Assembly (NCBI RefSeq): GCF_019668505.1
Contig: NZ_AP024371.1
Span: 434,001 to 498,000, forward strand
Reading direction: 5' to 3'
DNA from: Borrelia miyamotoi
GTDB taxonomy: Bacteria > Spirochaetota > Spirochaetia > Borreliales > Borreliaceae
DNA: 64,000 nucleotides
Shown: in pieces, positions 45,229 to 52,911 of the stretch
How positions within the stretch are numbered: the stretch's first letter is position 1
Layout: every line of letters begins with the position of its first letter
Position numbers and translations under genes: made by a program
The notes under the pieces: model-generated
What the model saw: the letters and a program-made list of their open reading frames with translations, nothing else
Told to the model about the DNA's origin: nothing
Databases searched by the model: none

Positions 45229-46528
45229 CACTAATGTTGAAAAGGCCTTGGATCTTTATAAAAAGGGTGATTTTAAGAATTCTATTTTAAATTTGGATGT
45301 TTTTGATGATAGTTTTGATGTTCTATCTCTTAAAGCTTTAATTTATTTTAGACTAAAGGATTATAAGGCACTTCTGTATATATTAGATACTTATCCTGTT
45401 TTAAGTGAGTATAGTTTTTTAATTAAACTTTTAAATTATGGTAAATTTGAGGGAAAGGAAGATAAATTAAGTTATTTCCAAAATTATAATCTTGGGGTTT
45501 TTTATTTTGGATTGAGAAATTATGAGAAGTCTTTGAGTTGTTTTTTAAAAGCTAGTGAACAGAATTCTAAATTTGTTCAGGCCATTAATAATGCTGCTAT
45601 TTTGCTTGAGATGCTAGGCAGAAAAGATGAGGCTGTTCAGATGATTATTAAAGCTGCTGATGTGGATAAAAATAATACTCTTGTTAAATTGAATGCTTGG
45701 TTTTTGGAAAAAAATTGTATATTTGAGAGTGCAAAACCGTTTAAGATAGATGAGAGCTTTTCAGAGATTAATCTTTCTCTTATTGTTAATTATTTAATGT
45801 ATTACCTTTATTCTATTGGAGAGATAAGTGGTGCAATTAAACTTTCTGAGAATCTTTTAACAGATTCGAGTCATTCTAAATATATTTGGCATAATAGAGC
45901 AACTATTTTGCATAAAATAGGCAATATGACACAAGCCACCCAGTCTTATGTGAAAGCTATTTTAAGTTTTCCTAATATCTATACAATATATAATATGCAT
46001 ATTGCCACAATAAAATTGTTGAATTTTTCTCCTAAAAAGTCTATTGATAGGATAGTGTCAGATTATCCTGATATGGATTCAGTTTATTTTTATGCATTTT
46101 TATTTTTTTTAAGAAATCGAGATCTTGAAGATGCTTATTTTTATATGAAAAGGCTTTGTGAACTTAAGCCAGATATTTATTCTAATTTTTTAAGTCTACT
46201 TGAAGCCAGAGAAGATATTTTTATTGAAGAGCTCTTAGATGAGTTTGCAATGGCTTTGAAGGGTAAGTGGGTGTTGGAGTATTTATTTTTTATTGATAAT
46301 TCTTTGAATTTAAAAGATCCTGTGTTCATATTTAGTTATGAGACTAGAATTTGTCCATATATTTGGAAAATCAAAGATGAGCATATTGAGCTTAGGTCTA
46401 GCAACAATGAGGTAGAAATTGCTAAAAAAATTCTTTCAGATGCGCTTACACACTTAAAATTTGATGTTACAATTAAAGAATTTAAGGATTTAATAGAGGT
46501 TTATAGGGATTTTAGAATCAATTATTAG
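45221..46528 (+). CDS. Tetratricopeptide-repeat protein
   Basis: A 435-residue protein built of TPR-like helical hairpins. Recognisable units are ALDLYKKGDFKNSILNL at the N terminus, YNLGVFYFGLRNYEKSLSCFLKASEQN near residue 88, NNAAILLEMLGRKDEAVQMIIKAADVD near 125, and WHNRATILHKIGNMTQATQSYVKAIL near 225. No signal peptide, so probably cytoplasmic, in contrast to its exported partner upstream with which it overlaps. A scaffold role is likely but partners are unknown. Confidence 0.85.
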   Translation: MNSTNVEKALDLYKKGDFKNSILNLDVFDDSFDVLSLKALIYFRLKDYKALLYILDTYPVLSEYSFLIKLLNYGKFEGKEDKLSYFQNYNLGVFYFGLRNYEKSLSCFLKASEQNSKFVQAINNAAILLEMLGRKDEAVQMIIKAADVDKNNTLVKLNAWFLEKNCIFESAKPFKIDESFSEINLSLIVNYLMYYLYSIGEISGAIKLSENLLTDSSHSKYIWHNRATILHKIGNMTQATQSYVKAILSFPNIYTIYNMHIATIKLLNFSPKKSIDRIVSDYPDMDSVYFYAFLFFLRNRDLEDAYFYMKRLCELKPDIYSNFLSLLEAREDIFIEELLDEFAMALKGKWVLEYLFFIDNSLNLKDPVFIFSYETRICPYIWKIKDEHIELRSSNNEVEIAKKILSDALTHLKFDVTIKEFKDLIEVYRDFRINY

Positions 46529-46544
46529 GATTGAAAGTTATTTA

Positions 46545-46573
46545 TTGACAATATGATGACTCTAATATACTAT
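46545..46573 (+). promoter_or_regulatory. Promoter of tRNA-Ser(GCT)
   Basis: TTGACA (46545-46550), 17 nt, TACTAT (46568-46573). Just after it an ATACTA/TAGTAT inverted repeat (46580-46596) covers the likely start point. Confidence 0.75.
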
Positions 46574-46603
46574 TTTGATATACTATTTATTAGTATGTTG
46601 CAA

Positions 46604-46693
46604 GGAGAGATGCCAGAGTGGTCGAATGGGGCTTCCTGCTAAGAAGTTGTCCTTTTAAAAGAGGGACCATGGGTTCGAATCCCATTCTCTCCG
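46604..46693 (+). tRNA. tRNA-Ser(GCT)
   Basis: 90 nt, class II with long variable arm (TTGTCC...GGGACCA region). Acceptor GGAGAGA/TCTCTCC, anticodon loop CTGCTAA with GCT, T arm TGGGTTCGAATCCCA. Reads AGC/AGU. No CCA encoded. Confidence 0.96.
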
Positions 46694-46767
46694 TGTAGGT
46701 GGAGAATTTTTGTTAAGGTTTATTTGACAAGAGTTTCTTAAATTTATTAGTATTTATAAATAATTTG

Positions 46768-46852
46768 GGAGAGGTGGCAGAGTGGTTTAATGCTACGGTC
46801 TTGAAAACCGTCGTAGGGTAGCCTACCGTGAGTTCGAATCTCACCCTCTCCG
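46768..46852 (+). tRNA. tRNA-Ser(TGA)
   Basis: 85 nt, class II. Acceptor GGAGAGG/CCTCTCC, anticodon stem ACGGT/ACCGT enclosing CTTGAAA with TGA, variable arm CGTAGGGTAGCCTACCG. No CCA encoded. It follows tRNA-Ser(GCT) by 74 bp. Confidence 0.96.
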
Positions 46853-46891
46853 TTCTTGCGTTTGTAATTAGTGAATTGCACAGCCGGTTTC

Positions 46892-47581
46892 TTAATTTTC
46901 AGTATTTTGATCGATTGGAAATGTAAATTCAACTTTTCCATTTGATCGTGCTCGAATTACAAGTGGATCATAAAAAATTACAACTTTATTGTTTTTAAAA
47001 TAATATTTATATTGTCTGAAAGCTTCTTCAAATTCTTTTTTAAATTCAGGGCTGTCATTGGAATAATTTATAAATTTTATGAATTCTGTTTTTACCTGTT
47101 CTCTTAGTACTTGCATTAAAGAGTCTAATTGATCTTTTGAAATTACATCTGAGAGTTTGATTTTTTCTTTCCCCCTTAGGTTAATCGGATGATATGTTGT
47201 AAGTCCGTTTGCATCATACTTTTTTATTGTGTATTGAGAGTATAGAATTGATGTTATTTTAAGATCTGGGTTTTTAAATATTTCAAAGTTAGAGTAATAA
47301 AAAGGCTCATAGTTGTATTTCTTTGATTCCCTTATTTTAAGGAATTCAGTTTCGTTATAGGTTTTCCATTCTTTTATAAGATCTTCAAATCCAAGGTCTA
47401 GACCTGCTATGGTGGGGATTTGGGCATCTATTTGAAAGATATTATTATTTGAATCAGTAATGGTTTCTTTGATAATTTTTGTTTCAATATTAATTTCAGC
47501 ACTTTCTATTTTTTTTTCATGTTTTTTGCATGATATAATCAATGAGAATATTGCTATGATGATTGGAAGCTTGATTGTCAT
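46892..47581 (-). CDS. Lipoprotein with a DUF3298/RsiV-like domain
   Basis: A 229-residue predicted lipoprotein. The signal peptide ends in lipobox LIISC with Cys18. The body resembles the DUF4163/DUF3298 pair found in RsiV and PdaC: SAEINIETKIIKETITDSNNNIF-type strands at the N terminus, then a C-terminal domain ending YYFKNNKVVIFYDPLVIRAR. AAAGGAG sits before the ATG. It is transcribed from a symmetric promoter shared with tRNA-Arg. Function unknown; extracellular or periplasmic anchoring follows from the lipobox. Confidence 0.85.
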   Translation of the reverse strand: MTIKLPIIIAIFSLIISCKKHEKKIESAEINIETKIIKETITDSNNNIFQIDAQIPTIAGLDLGFEDLIKEWKTYNETEFLKIRESKKYNYEPFYYSNFEIFKNPDLKITSILYSQYTIKKYDANGLTTYHPINLRGKEKIKLSDVISKDQLDSLMQVLREQVKTEFIKFINYSNDSPEFKKEFEEAFRQYKYYFKNNKVVIFYDPLVIRARSNGKVEFTFPIDQNTEN

Positions 47582-47625
47582 TTATTACTCCTTTTGATAT
47601 ACGAATTAATATTTTACTTTTTACT

Positions 47626-47657
47626 AATTGTAATAAATAATAATTTTTATTACAATT
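47626..47657. promoter_or_regulatory. Symmetric two-way promoter, lipoprotein gene and tRNA-Arg
   Basis: Perfect 12-bp arms (AATTGTAATAAA / TTTATTACAATT) with an 8-nt centre. On the plus strand this reads TTGTAA (47628-47633), 17 nt, TACAAT (47651-47656), aimed at tRNA-Arg; on the minus strand the same hexamers at the same 17-nt spacing (TTGTAA at 47650-47655, TACAAT at 47627-47632) are aimed at the lipoprotein gene. Confidence 0.7.
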
Positions 47658-47675
47658 GAAGTAAAATGTTTGTTT

Positions 47676-47749
47676 GTGCCCGTAGCTCAGCTGGATAGAG
47701 CGTTAGATTGCGATTCTGAAGGTCGGAGGTTCAAGTCCTCTTGGGCACA
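47676..47749 (+). tRNA. tRNA-Arg(GCG)
   Basis: 74 nt. Acceptor GTGCCCG/TGGGCAC (one G-U), D arm GCTCAGCTGGATAGAGC, anticodon stem TTAGA/TCTGA enclosing TTGCGAT, so the anticodon is GCG rather than the usual bacterial ACG. T arm GGAGGTTCAAGTCCTCT. No CCA encoded. Confidence 0.95.
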
Positions 47750-47765
47750 GAAAGTTGTTGATTTT

Positions 47766-47852
47766 GGAGAGATGGCCGAGTGGCTGAAGGCGCACGCTTG
47801 GAAAGCGCGTATACATGAAAATGTATCATGGGTTCGAATCCCATTTTCTCCG
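47766..47852 (+). tRNA. tRNA-Ser(GGA)
   Basis: 87 nt, class II. Acceptor GGAGAGA/TTTCTCC, anticodon loop TTGGAAA with GGA, variable arm GTATACATGAAAATGTATC, T arm TGGGTTCGAATCCCA. One A-C mismatch in the anticodon stem (CACGC/GCGCG). No CCA encoded. It is 16 nt from tRNA-Arg and directly abuts the SRP RNA. Confidence 0.95.
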
Positions 47853-47952
47853 GTTCCTAGGAACCGCACTATTGAGTGTTACCTAATCCCGTTAGGACTG
47901 GAAAGTAGCAGCGGTAAGTGATTACTTAATGAGTGCGTAAGTCTTAGGATAA
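47853..47952 (+). ncRNA. ffs: Signal recognition particle RNA (4.5S)
   Basis: The SRP domain IV core is clear: 5' side TTAGG-ACT, tetraloop GGAA, 3' side AGT-AGCAGC (47892-47912), the same arrangement as the E. coli AGG-TCC-GGAA-GGA-AGCAGC. Flanking helices pair ACC/GGT, GCACT (47866-47870) with AGTGC (47932-47936), and CCTAGGA (47856-47862) with TCTTAGG (47942-47948). It is a short bacterial form of about 100 nt lacking an Alu domain. It starts right at the tRNA-Ser(GGA) end, so its 5' end is probably made by tRNA 3' processing. Ends are approximate. Confidence 0.9.
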
Positions 47953-47958
47953 ATTTAG

Positions 47959-48010
47959 TTTTCTTAAACAGGTTAAGTGTATTTTCATAAAAAGTTAATG
48001 TTTAAGAAAA
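47959..48010. repeat. 11-bp inverted repeat after ffs
   Basis: TTTTCTTAAAC (47959-47969) and GTTTAAGAAAA (48000-48010) are exact complements with a 30-nt loop. It may end the tRNA-ffs transcript or fold in its trailer; the loop is long for a terminator. Confidence 0.5.
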
Positions 48011-48115
48011 GTATTAATGTTATGTTGCTGAAGAATAATTTTTATTGTTTAAATAATTTTTCGTTTACAAATCTAGAGCTTGAATAAAATTTATTGATGT
48101 GTGTGAGGATATGGG

Positions 48116-49765
48116 ATGATATCTGCAAGAGGTACTGCTATTAAGAAGCGTCCCAGAGATTTTAATTCTCTTGAGGGTCAAGATTTTGTTGTTGAAACTT
48201 TAAAGCATTCAATAAAAAACAATAAAGTAGCAAATGCTTATATATTTTCAGGACCACGAGGAGTTGGTAAAACTTCTTCTGCAAGGGCTTTTGCTCGGTG
48301 TTTGAACTGTCACAAAGGACCGACAATTATCCCTTGTGGTGTGTGTTACAGTTGTAAGTCTGTTGATAACGATAATAGCCTTGATATTGTTGAAATTGAT
48401 GGTGCATCAAATACCTCTGTGCAAGATGTTAGGCAAATTAAAGAAGAAATAATGTTTCCTCCTGCTAGTTCTAGATATAGGGTTTATATTATTGATGAAG
48501 TACATATGCTTTCAAATTCTGCTTTTAATGCTCTTTTAAAAACAATTGAAGAACCTCCCAGTTATATTGTCTTTATTTTCGCTACAACAGAGGTTCATAA
48601 GCTTCCAGATACAATAAAAAGTAGGTGTCAGCATTTTAGTTTTAGGCTTTTACCTTTAGATAAGGTTTATGAGATGTTAAAGAGAGTTTGTCTTGAAGAT
48701 AATGTTAAATATGAAAATGAAGCTTTAAGGTGGATTGCTTATAAAAGTGGGGGGAGTGTAAGGGATGCTTATACTCTTTTTGATCAGATTGTTTCATTAA
48801 GTAATTCCAACATAGAGTTTGAAAAAATCAGATCTAAGATGGGATTGACTAGTGATGATTTTTTAGAAAAATTGGCCCTAAGTATTATTAATGATGATTT
48901 AAAGGGATTGATTTATGTTTTAGATGCTATATTTTTAACGGGAATTTCATGTGAACAATTTCTTCTTGATGCAATTGAATTCTTTAGAGAGATATTGTTT
49001 TTAAAATTAGATATTAAAAATCTTACGTTCATTGGTGTTAAATCTGAGAACTTAAAAAAAAATTTATCAAATTTTGATTTAAAGCATATTGAGAGAAGTA
49101 TTAGTGTATTGCTTGCAACTTATAGAGATTTGCAGTTTTCAGTGAATCCTAGATATGAACTTGAGATTAATTTTATTAAGATACTTAGACTTAAAAATTA
49201 TGTACCAAATCATATTTTAATTGAGCAAATTCGAGATATTGAAGCTAAAGTTCTTGATGAGGTTGGTTTTAATGTCAATGATCCTGATTCTGATTTAAAA
49301 CTAGAATTAGATAATATTCCTGCAGTGGAGTCATTGGAGATTAATTCAGAGAAAATTGAGACTGCTTTTTTAGAGACTGATATTAATAACTCTGAATGGC
49401 TTGACTCTGATGCTGGTAATGATATTGATGAGATTTTTATAGAGACAAAAGATAGTTTTAATGAGGTGGATGATAATGATAAAATTAAAGAAAGTTTTAT
49501 TTATTTAGTATCTAAATATGTCCAGACTTTAGTATACTCAGGAGAGGTTCTTATTGATAAAGGGGTACTTTATTATAAGATTTTTAGTGGGTTTGAATAT
49601 AATCAGCTGCAAGCTTATCAGAATGAAATAAGAAATGAGTTTCGTAAAGAATTTCCTAGGTTGAATGTTATCTTTCAAAGGCAGTTTAAAGATAATGATG
49701 ATGAGTTTGAGAATGATGTACTGAGGATTAAAAACATTTTTGGAGCAAGTGAGGTAAAGGAGTAG
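48116..49765 (+). CDS. dnaX: DNA polymerase III gamma/tau subunit
   Basis: Clamp-loader ATPase. The 549-residue protein has Walker A GPRGVGKTSSAR near residue 45, the zinc Cys set CLNCHKG...PCGVCYSCK (64-82), Walker B YIIDEVHML near 123, and the SRC motif KSRCQHF near 167. The C-terminal third is acidic, poorly conserved and suits tau. I see no A-run slippage site typical of E. coli dnaX. ebfC follows 3 bp later, a pairing that is conserved and cotranscribed in B. burgdorferi. Confidence 0.96.
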   Translation: MISARGTAIKKRPRDFNSLEGQDFVVETLKHSIKNNKVANAYIFSGPRGVGKTSSARAFARCLNCHKGPTIIPCGVCYSCKSVDNDNSLDIVEIDGASNTSVQDVRQIKEEIMFPPASSRYRVYIIDEVHMLSNSAFNALLKTIEEPPSYIVFIFATTEVHKLPDTIKSRCQHFSFRLLPLDKVYEMLKRVCLEDNVKYENEALRWIAYKSGGSVRDAYTLFDQIVSLSNSNIEFEKIRSKMGLTSDDFLEKLALSIINDDLKGLIYVLDAIFLTGISCEQFLLDAIEFFREILFLKLDIKNLTFIGVKSENLKKNLSNFDLKHIERSISVLLATYRDLQFSVNPRYELEINFIKILRLKNYVPNHILIEQIRDIEAKVLDEVGFNVNDPDSDLKLELDNIPAVESLEINSEKIETAFLETDINNSEWLDSDAGNDIDEIFIETKDSFNEVDDNDKIKESFIYLVSKYVQTLVYSGEVLIDKGVLYYKIFSGFEYNQLQAYQNEIRNEFRKEFPRLNVIFQRQFKDNDDEFENDVLRIKNIFGASEVKE

Positions 49766-49768
49766 AAT

Positions 49769-50068
49769 GTGTCAGTAAATCCATTTGATTTTTTGAAGAA
49801 TATGTCAAATTTTAAAGGTAATATTGATAATATTAAAAGAGAAATATCCCAAATTGTTGTTTATGGCAGAGCGGGAAGCGATGTTGTTGTTGTTGAGATG
49901 AATGGAGAGTTTGTTGTCAAAAAAGTTACAGTTAAGGAAGAATTTTTTAGCGACTTAGATAATGAGTCCCTTGAGCATATGATAAAATCAGCTTTTAATG
50001 ATGCTATTTTTAAGGTTAAGGAAGAAATAAAGTCAAAAACCATGGGTTCTATTCCATTTGGGATTTAA
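49769..50068 (+). CDS. ebfC: Nucleoid-associated DNA-binding protein EbfC (YbaB family)
   Basis: A 99-residue YbaB/EbfC-family dimer that coats DNA and in B. burgdorferi binds operators of erp genes. Family features: N-terminal helix NPFDFLKNMSNFKG, strands VVVEMNGEFVVKKVTV, and the long C-terminal helix LEHMIKSAFNDAIFKVKEE. Start is GTG with AAAGGAG. The order dnaX-ebfC-recR is the one found in many bacteria. Confidence 0.95.
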   Translation: MSVNPFDFLKNMSNFKGNIDNIKREISQIVVYGRAGSDVVVVEMNGEFVVKKVTVKEEFFSDLDNESLEHMIKSAFNDAIFKVKEEIKSKTMGSIPFGI

Positions 50069-50071
50069 ATT

Positions 50072-50656
50072 TTGATTATAAAAGATTTAATAGTTTTAGT
50101 TTCTAAGTTGCCGGGTATAGGTCAAAAGACGGCAACACGAATGGTTTATGATATTCTTTATAATGGTGACGATTATGCAAAAAATCTGGGACAAATTTTA
50201 ATTAATCTACATTCTAGGGTAAGAGAGTGTAAAAATTGTTACAACTTTGCTGAGAGAGAATTTTGTGATATTTGTACGGATTTAGATAGAAATAAAGATT
50301 TGATTTGTGTTGTGGAAACACCACAAGACTTAGAGGTTATTGAGTCTACGAAAGAGTATGATGGATTTTATTTTGTGCTTCATGGTCATCTTGATCCTTT
50401 AAAAGATATTGGTCCTGGTAGGTTAAAGCTTGACAAGTTAGAGAGTTATGTTAGAGAGCTTGGAGCTCAAGAAGTGATTGTTGCTACAGAATTTAGCATT
50501 GAAGGGGATGTAACAGCTAATTATATTAGTAGTCTTTTAAAGAATTTAGATGTTAGTGTTACAAGAATAGCATCTGGTCTTCCTGCTGGAGGAAGTATCA
50601 GTAGTTCGGATAAAATTACTGCTCTTAGGGCTTTACGCTTGAGACTTAAGATGTGA
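50072..50656 (+). CDS. recR: Recombination protein RecR
   Basis: Partner of RecF/RecO in gap repair. The 194-residue protein has the helix-hairpin-helix LPGIGQKTATRM from residue 14, the four-Cys zinc finger CKNCYNFAEREFCDIC near residue 53, and the Toprim segment LICVVETPQDLEVIE near 77 with HLDPLKDIGPGRL after it. Start is TTG, 3 bp after ebfC and with no ribosome-binding site, so it relies on coupling. To my recollection the Lyme agent is described as lacking recR, so this gene separates the lineages. Confidence 0.94.
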   Translation: MIIKDLIVLVSKLPGIGQKTATRMVYDILYNGDDYAKNLGQILINLHSRVRECKNCYNFAEREFCDICTDLDRNKDLICVVETPQDLEVIESTKEYDGFYFVLHGHLDPLKDIGPGRLKLDKLESYVRELGAQEVIVATEFSIEGDVTANYISSLLKNLDVSVTRIASGLPAGGSISSSDKITALRALRLRLKM

Positions 50657-50735
50657 AATTGGACAATCTTTTATTGTTATAGTTTTTAAGAATTGTTCTT
50701 CATAATTTTGCTCATTTTTTTATTTTTCTTTTGAA

Positions 50736-50756
50736 ATTGACCTGCATAAGGTCAAT
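50736..50756. promoter_or_regulatory. Operator-like inverted repeat ahead of ndk
   Basis: ATTGACCT-GCATA-AGGTCAAT: 8-bp perfect arms with a 5-nt centre. It lies across the -35 position of a probable ndk promoter whose -10 is TATAAT at 50768-50773. No T-run follows, so it is not a good terminator of recR. Confidence 0.55.
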
Positions 50757-50805
50757 AAATTATGTCTTATAATTAACTTAAATTTTGTTGAAAAAAGGGG
50801 GTTTT

Positions 50806-51315
50806 ATGTCTGCTTTAATACAAAGAACTTTATGTGTTATTAAACCTGATGGAGTGAGAAGAGGTTTGATTGGTAGTGTAATTTCTAAATTTGAAAGAGC
50901 AGGATTGAAAATTGTGGCTGCTAAGATGATTTTAGTTGATAGAAAAATGGCTGAAACACATTATTTGTATGATGATATTGCTGTAAGGCATGGCGAATTT
51001 GTTTGGCAATCTTTGATTGATTTTATAATGAGTTCTCCAGTTTTTGCGTTTGTTGTTGAGGGTGTTGAAGTTATTGAAGTTGTTAGAAAATTTTGTGGTT
51101 CTACAGAACCAAAAATAGCTTCTCCTGGGACAATAAGGGGCGATTTTGCGTATCATAGTTTTAATTATGCAAATGAGAAAAAGTTTTCAGTTTATAACGT
51201 AATCCATGCTTCTGCTAATGTTGATGATGCTATTCGTGAAATATCTGTTTGGTTTAAAGAAGATGAAATCTTAATCTATGAAAGGGACGATGAATTTGAA
51301 CATTATTATGGTTGA
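50806..51315 (+). CDS. ndk: Nucleoside diphosphate kinase
   Basis: Balances nucleoside triphosphates by a ping-pong phospho-His mechanism. 169 residues, longer than the usual 140-150, with extra sequence in the middle and an acidic C-terminal tail; the Lyme Borrelia protein has the same length. Motifs: IQRTLCVIKPDGVRRG at the N terminus and catalytic His134 in NVIHASAN, where most have NxxHGSD. ATG at 50806 has AGGGGG 6 nt upstream. dam begins inside its last codons. Confidence 0.95.
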   Translation: MSALIQRTLCVIKPDGVRRGLIGSVISKFERAGLKIVAAKMILVDRKMAETHYLYDDIAVRHGEFVWQSLIDFIMSSPVFAFVVEGVEVIEVVRKFCGSTEPKIASPGTIRGDFAYHSFNYANEKKFSVYNVIHASANVDDAIREISVWFKEDEILIYERDDEFEHYYG

Positions 51316-52144
51316 TATGAATATTAGAGTTGCAATAAGGCCTATTTTGAAATGGGCTGGCGGAAAGAAAAATTTATTGAAATCTATTTTAGATAATATG
51401 CCCCTTGCTTTCAATAATTATATTGAGCCTTTTGTAGGTGGGGGAGCATTATTTTTTGCTTTGAATTTGAAAAATTCAATTATTAATGATATAAATTCTA
51501 ATTTAATTAATTTTTATAGGGAAATTGCTTATAATTTAGATAACTTTTTATTAGAAATAGAAAAATATAAATATAGCTATCCTTACTTAAAGGATAGCTA
51601 TATTTATATTAGAAATCGTTTTAATAATGAAAAATTGACCAATTTAGAAAAGGCATGTATTTTTCTTTATTTAAATAAAACTTGTTATAATGGTCTTTAT
51701 AGGGAAAATCTCAAAGGGAAATTTAATACTTCTTTTGGTAAATATAAAAAAATTAGTTTTTATGAAGTTAAAAATTTACGGCTGGCTTCTAAGCTTTTAA
51801 GAGAAGTTAAAGTTTTAAGCTTAGATTTTTTTTGTTTACTTGATTTTATAGCGAAAGATGATTTTGTTTATCTTGATCCTCCTTATATACCTTACTCAAA
51901 AACAAGTAACTTTACAAATTATAGTAGATATAGGTTTGATTTTAAAATGCATGAAAAATTGCTACATTTTTGTGACAAGATAGATCAAAGAGGGGCTAAA
52001 TTTTTGCTTTCAAATTCTAATACTACGTCTAGCCTTGAACTATATAGGAATTATAATGTTATTTTTGTTGATTCTAAAAGATTTATTAATTCAAATCCAG
52101 TTGGACGTGGTAATATAAGAGAAATTTTAGTGAAAAATTTTTAG
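51308..52144 (+). CDS. dam: DNA adenine-N6 methyltransferase (Dam type)
   Basis: Adenine methylase of the D12/alpha class, most likely specific for GATC. The 278-residue protein has motif X RPILKWAGGKKNLL, motif I YIEPFVGGGALFFAL near residue 40, the Dam segment FLYLNKTCYNGLYRENLKG, and catalytic motif IV DFVYLDPPY near residue 185. No restriction partner is adjacent, so it looks like an orphan. The start is uncertain: ATGs at 51278, 51290, 51308 and 51317 all exist; reinitiation at the ndk stop favours 51308 or 51317. A dam gene at this locus is known in B. hermsii. A 21-bp inverted repeat lies inside the gene. Confidence 0.93.
   Translation: MVDMNIRVAIRPILKWAGGKKNLLKSILDNMPLAFNNYIEPFVGGGALFFALNLKNSIINDINSNLINFYREIAYNLDNFLLEIEKYKYSYPYLKDSYIYIRNRFNNEKLTNLEKACIFLYLNKTCYNGLYRENLKGKFNTSFGKYKKISFYEVKNLRLASKLLREVKVLSLDFFCLLDFIAKDDFVYLDPPYIPYSKTSNFTNYSRYRFDFKMHEKLLHFCDKIDQRGAKFLLSNSNTTSSLELYRNYNVIFVDSKRFINSNPVGRGNIREILVKNF
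51564..51610. repeat. Perfect 21-bp inverted repeat inside dam
   Basis: Arms 51564-51584 and 51590-51610 are exact reverse complements with a 5-nt loop (ACTTA). Each arm contains TATAGCTATCCTT or its complement. The arms encode the Tyr-rich stretch KYKYSYPYLKDSYIYI in the variable region between motif I and motif IV. Confidence 0.93.
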
Positions 52145-52175
52145 GAGTATTGCATAATTATTATATTATTTTTAG

Positions 52176-52200
52176 ATAATCCTAAAGAAGGATTATTTTT
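52176..52200 (+). terminator. Terminator of ndk-dam
   Basis: ATAATCCT/AGGATTAT stem, loop AAAGA, followed by TTTT. It begins about 30 bp after the dam stop. Confidence 0.8.
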
Positions 52201-52374
52201 AAAGTGAAGTAAAAATTTGTGGTTTGTGAGTAATTTATATTATAAATCTGTTGGATTCAAGTGGTGTGGATAATTATCTAAATCTGATGAATTAAAATCA
52301 TATTGAAATTTTATGATTATATTTTTCAATTGGAAAGCGTAAGTATTACTTTATGAGCTTGTTTAAGGATTTGT

Positions 52375-52911
52375 ATGATGAGAATTGCTTTGTTTTATTT
52401 TTTACTACTTTTACTTTTTTTAAATTGTACTTTTGATTACAGTGAGTATTCTGGTAGAACAGAGGCTGCCAAAGAGACTCCTTCAATACAAATATTGGGG
52501 ATTAGTTATCATAATATTGTAGGTGGAAAGAAACAGACTATATTAAAAGCTTTAAGCTTGAATTATTTTCATTATTATAAGATTTATAAAATTGATAATG
52601 GAAGATTTTTATATCATGCTTTGGAAAATCGAATTTCGGGTAAATTTAATGTTTTGGAAGGTTCGCATGTTACTAAGGATTCAGACATAAGAGATTCTGT
52701 AGAGTTAAAGATAGAAGATACAAATAACTATTACCTGATTAATACTAATAGGCTTTTATGGCGGAATAGTGAGAAAAGATTATTGTCACCTCCAAATGAG
52801 TTGGTATTCATTAGATTTAATGATAGTAATATAACTGGCAAGGGGTTTTCATATTTTTTAAATAATAATAATTTTTATTTTTATTCCGGGATTGAAGGAC
52901 TGATAAAATGA
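52375..52911 (+). CDS. LptC-like lipoprotein
   Basis: A 178-residue predicted lipoprotein; the signal peptide ends in lipobox LFLNC with Cys18 or so. The body is beta-rich (GKFNVLEGSHVTKDSDIRDS, SVELKIEDTNNYYLINTNRLLW) as in the LptC/LptA jelly-roll fold. The assignment rests mainly on its place directly before lptA- and lptB-like genes, with a 4-bp overlap. E. coli LptC has a membrane anchor instead of a lipid. AAGGAT precedes the ATG. Confidence 0.7.
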   Translation: MMRIALFYFLLLLLFLNCTFDYSEYSGRTEAAKETPSIQILGISYHNIVGGKKQTILKALSLNYFHYYKIYKIDNGRFLYHALENRISGKFNVLEGSHVTKDSDIRDSVELKIEDTNNYYLINTNRLLWRNSEKRLLSPPNELVFIRFNDSNITGKGFSYFLNNNNFYFYSGIEGLIK

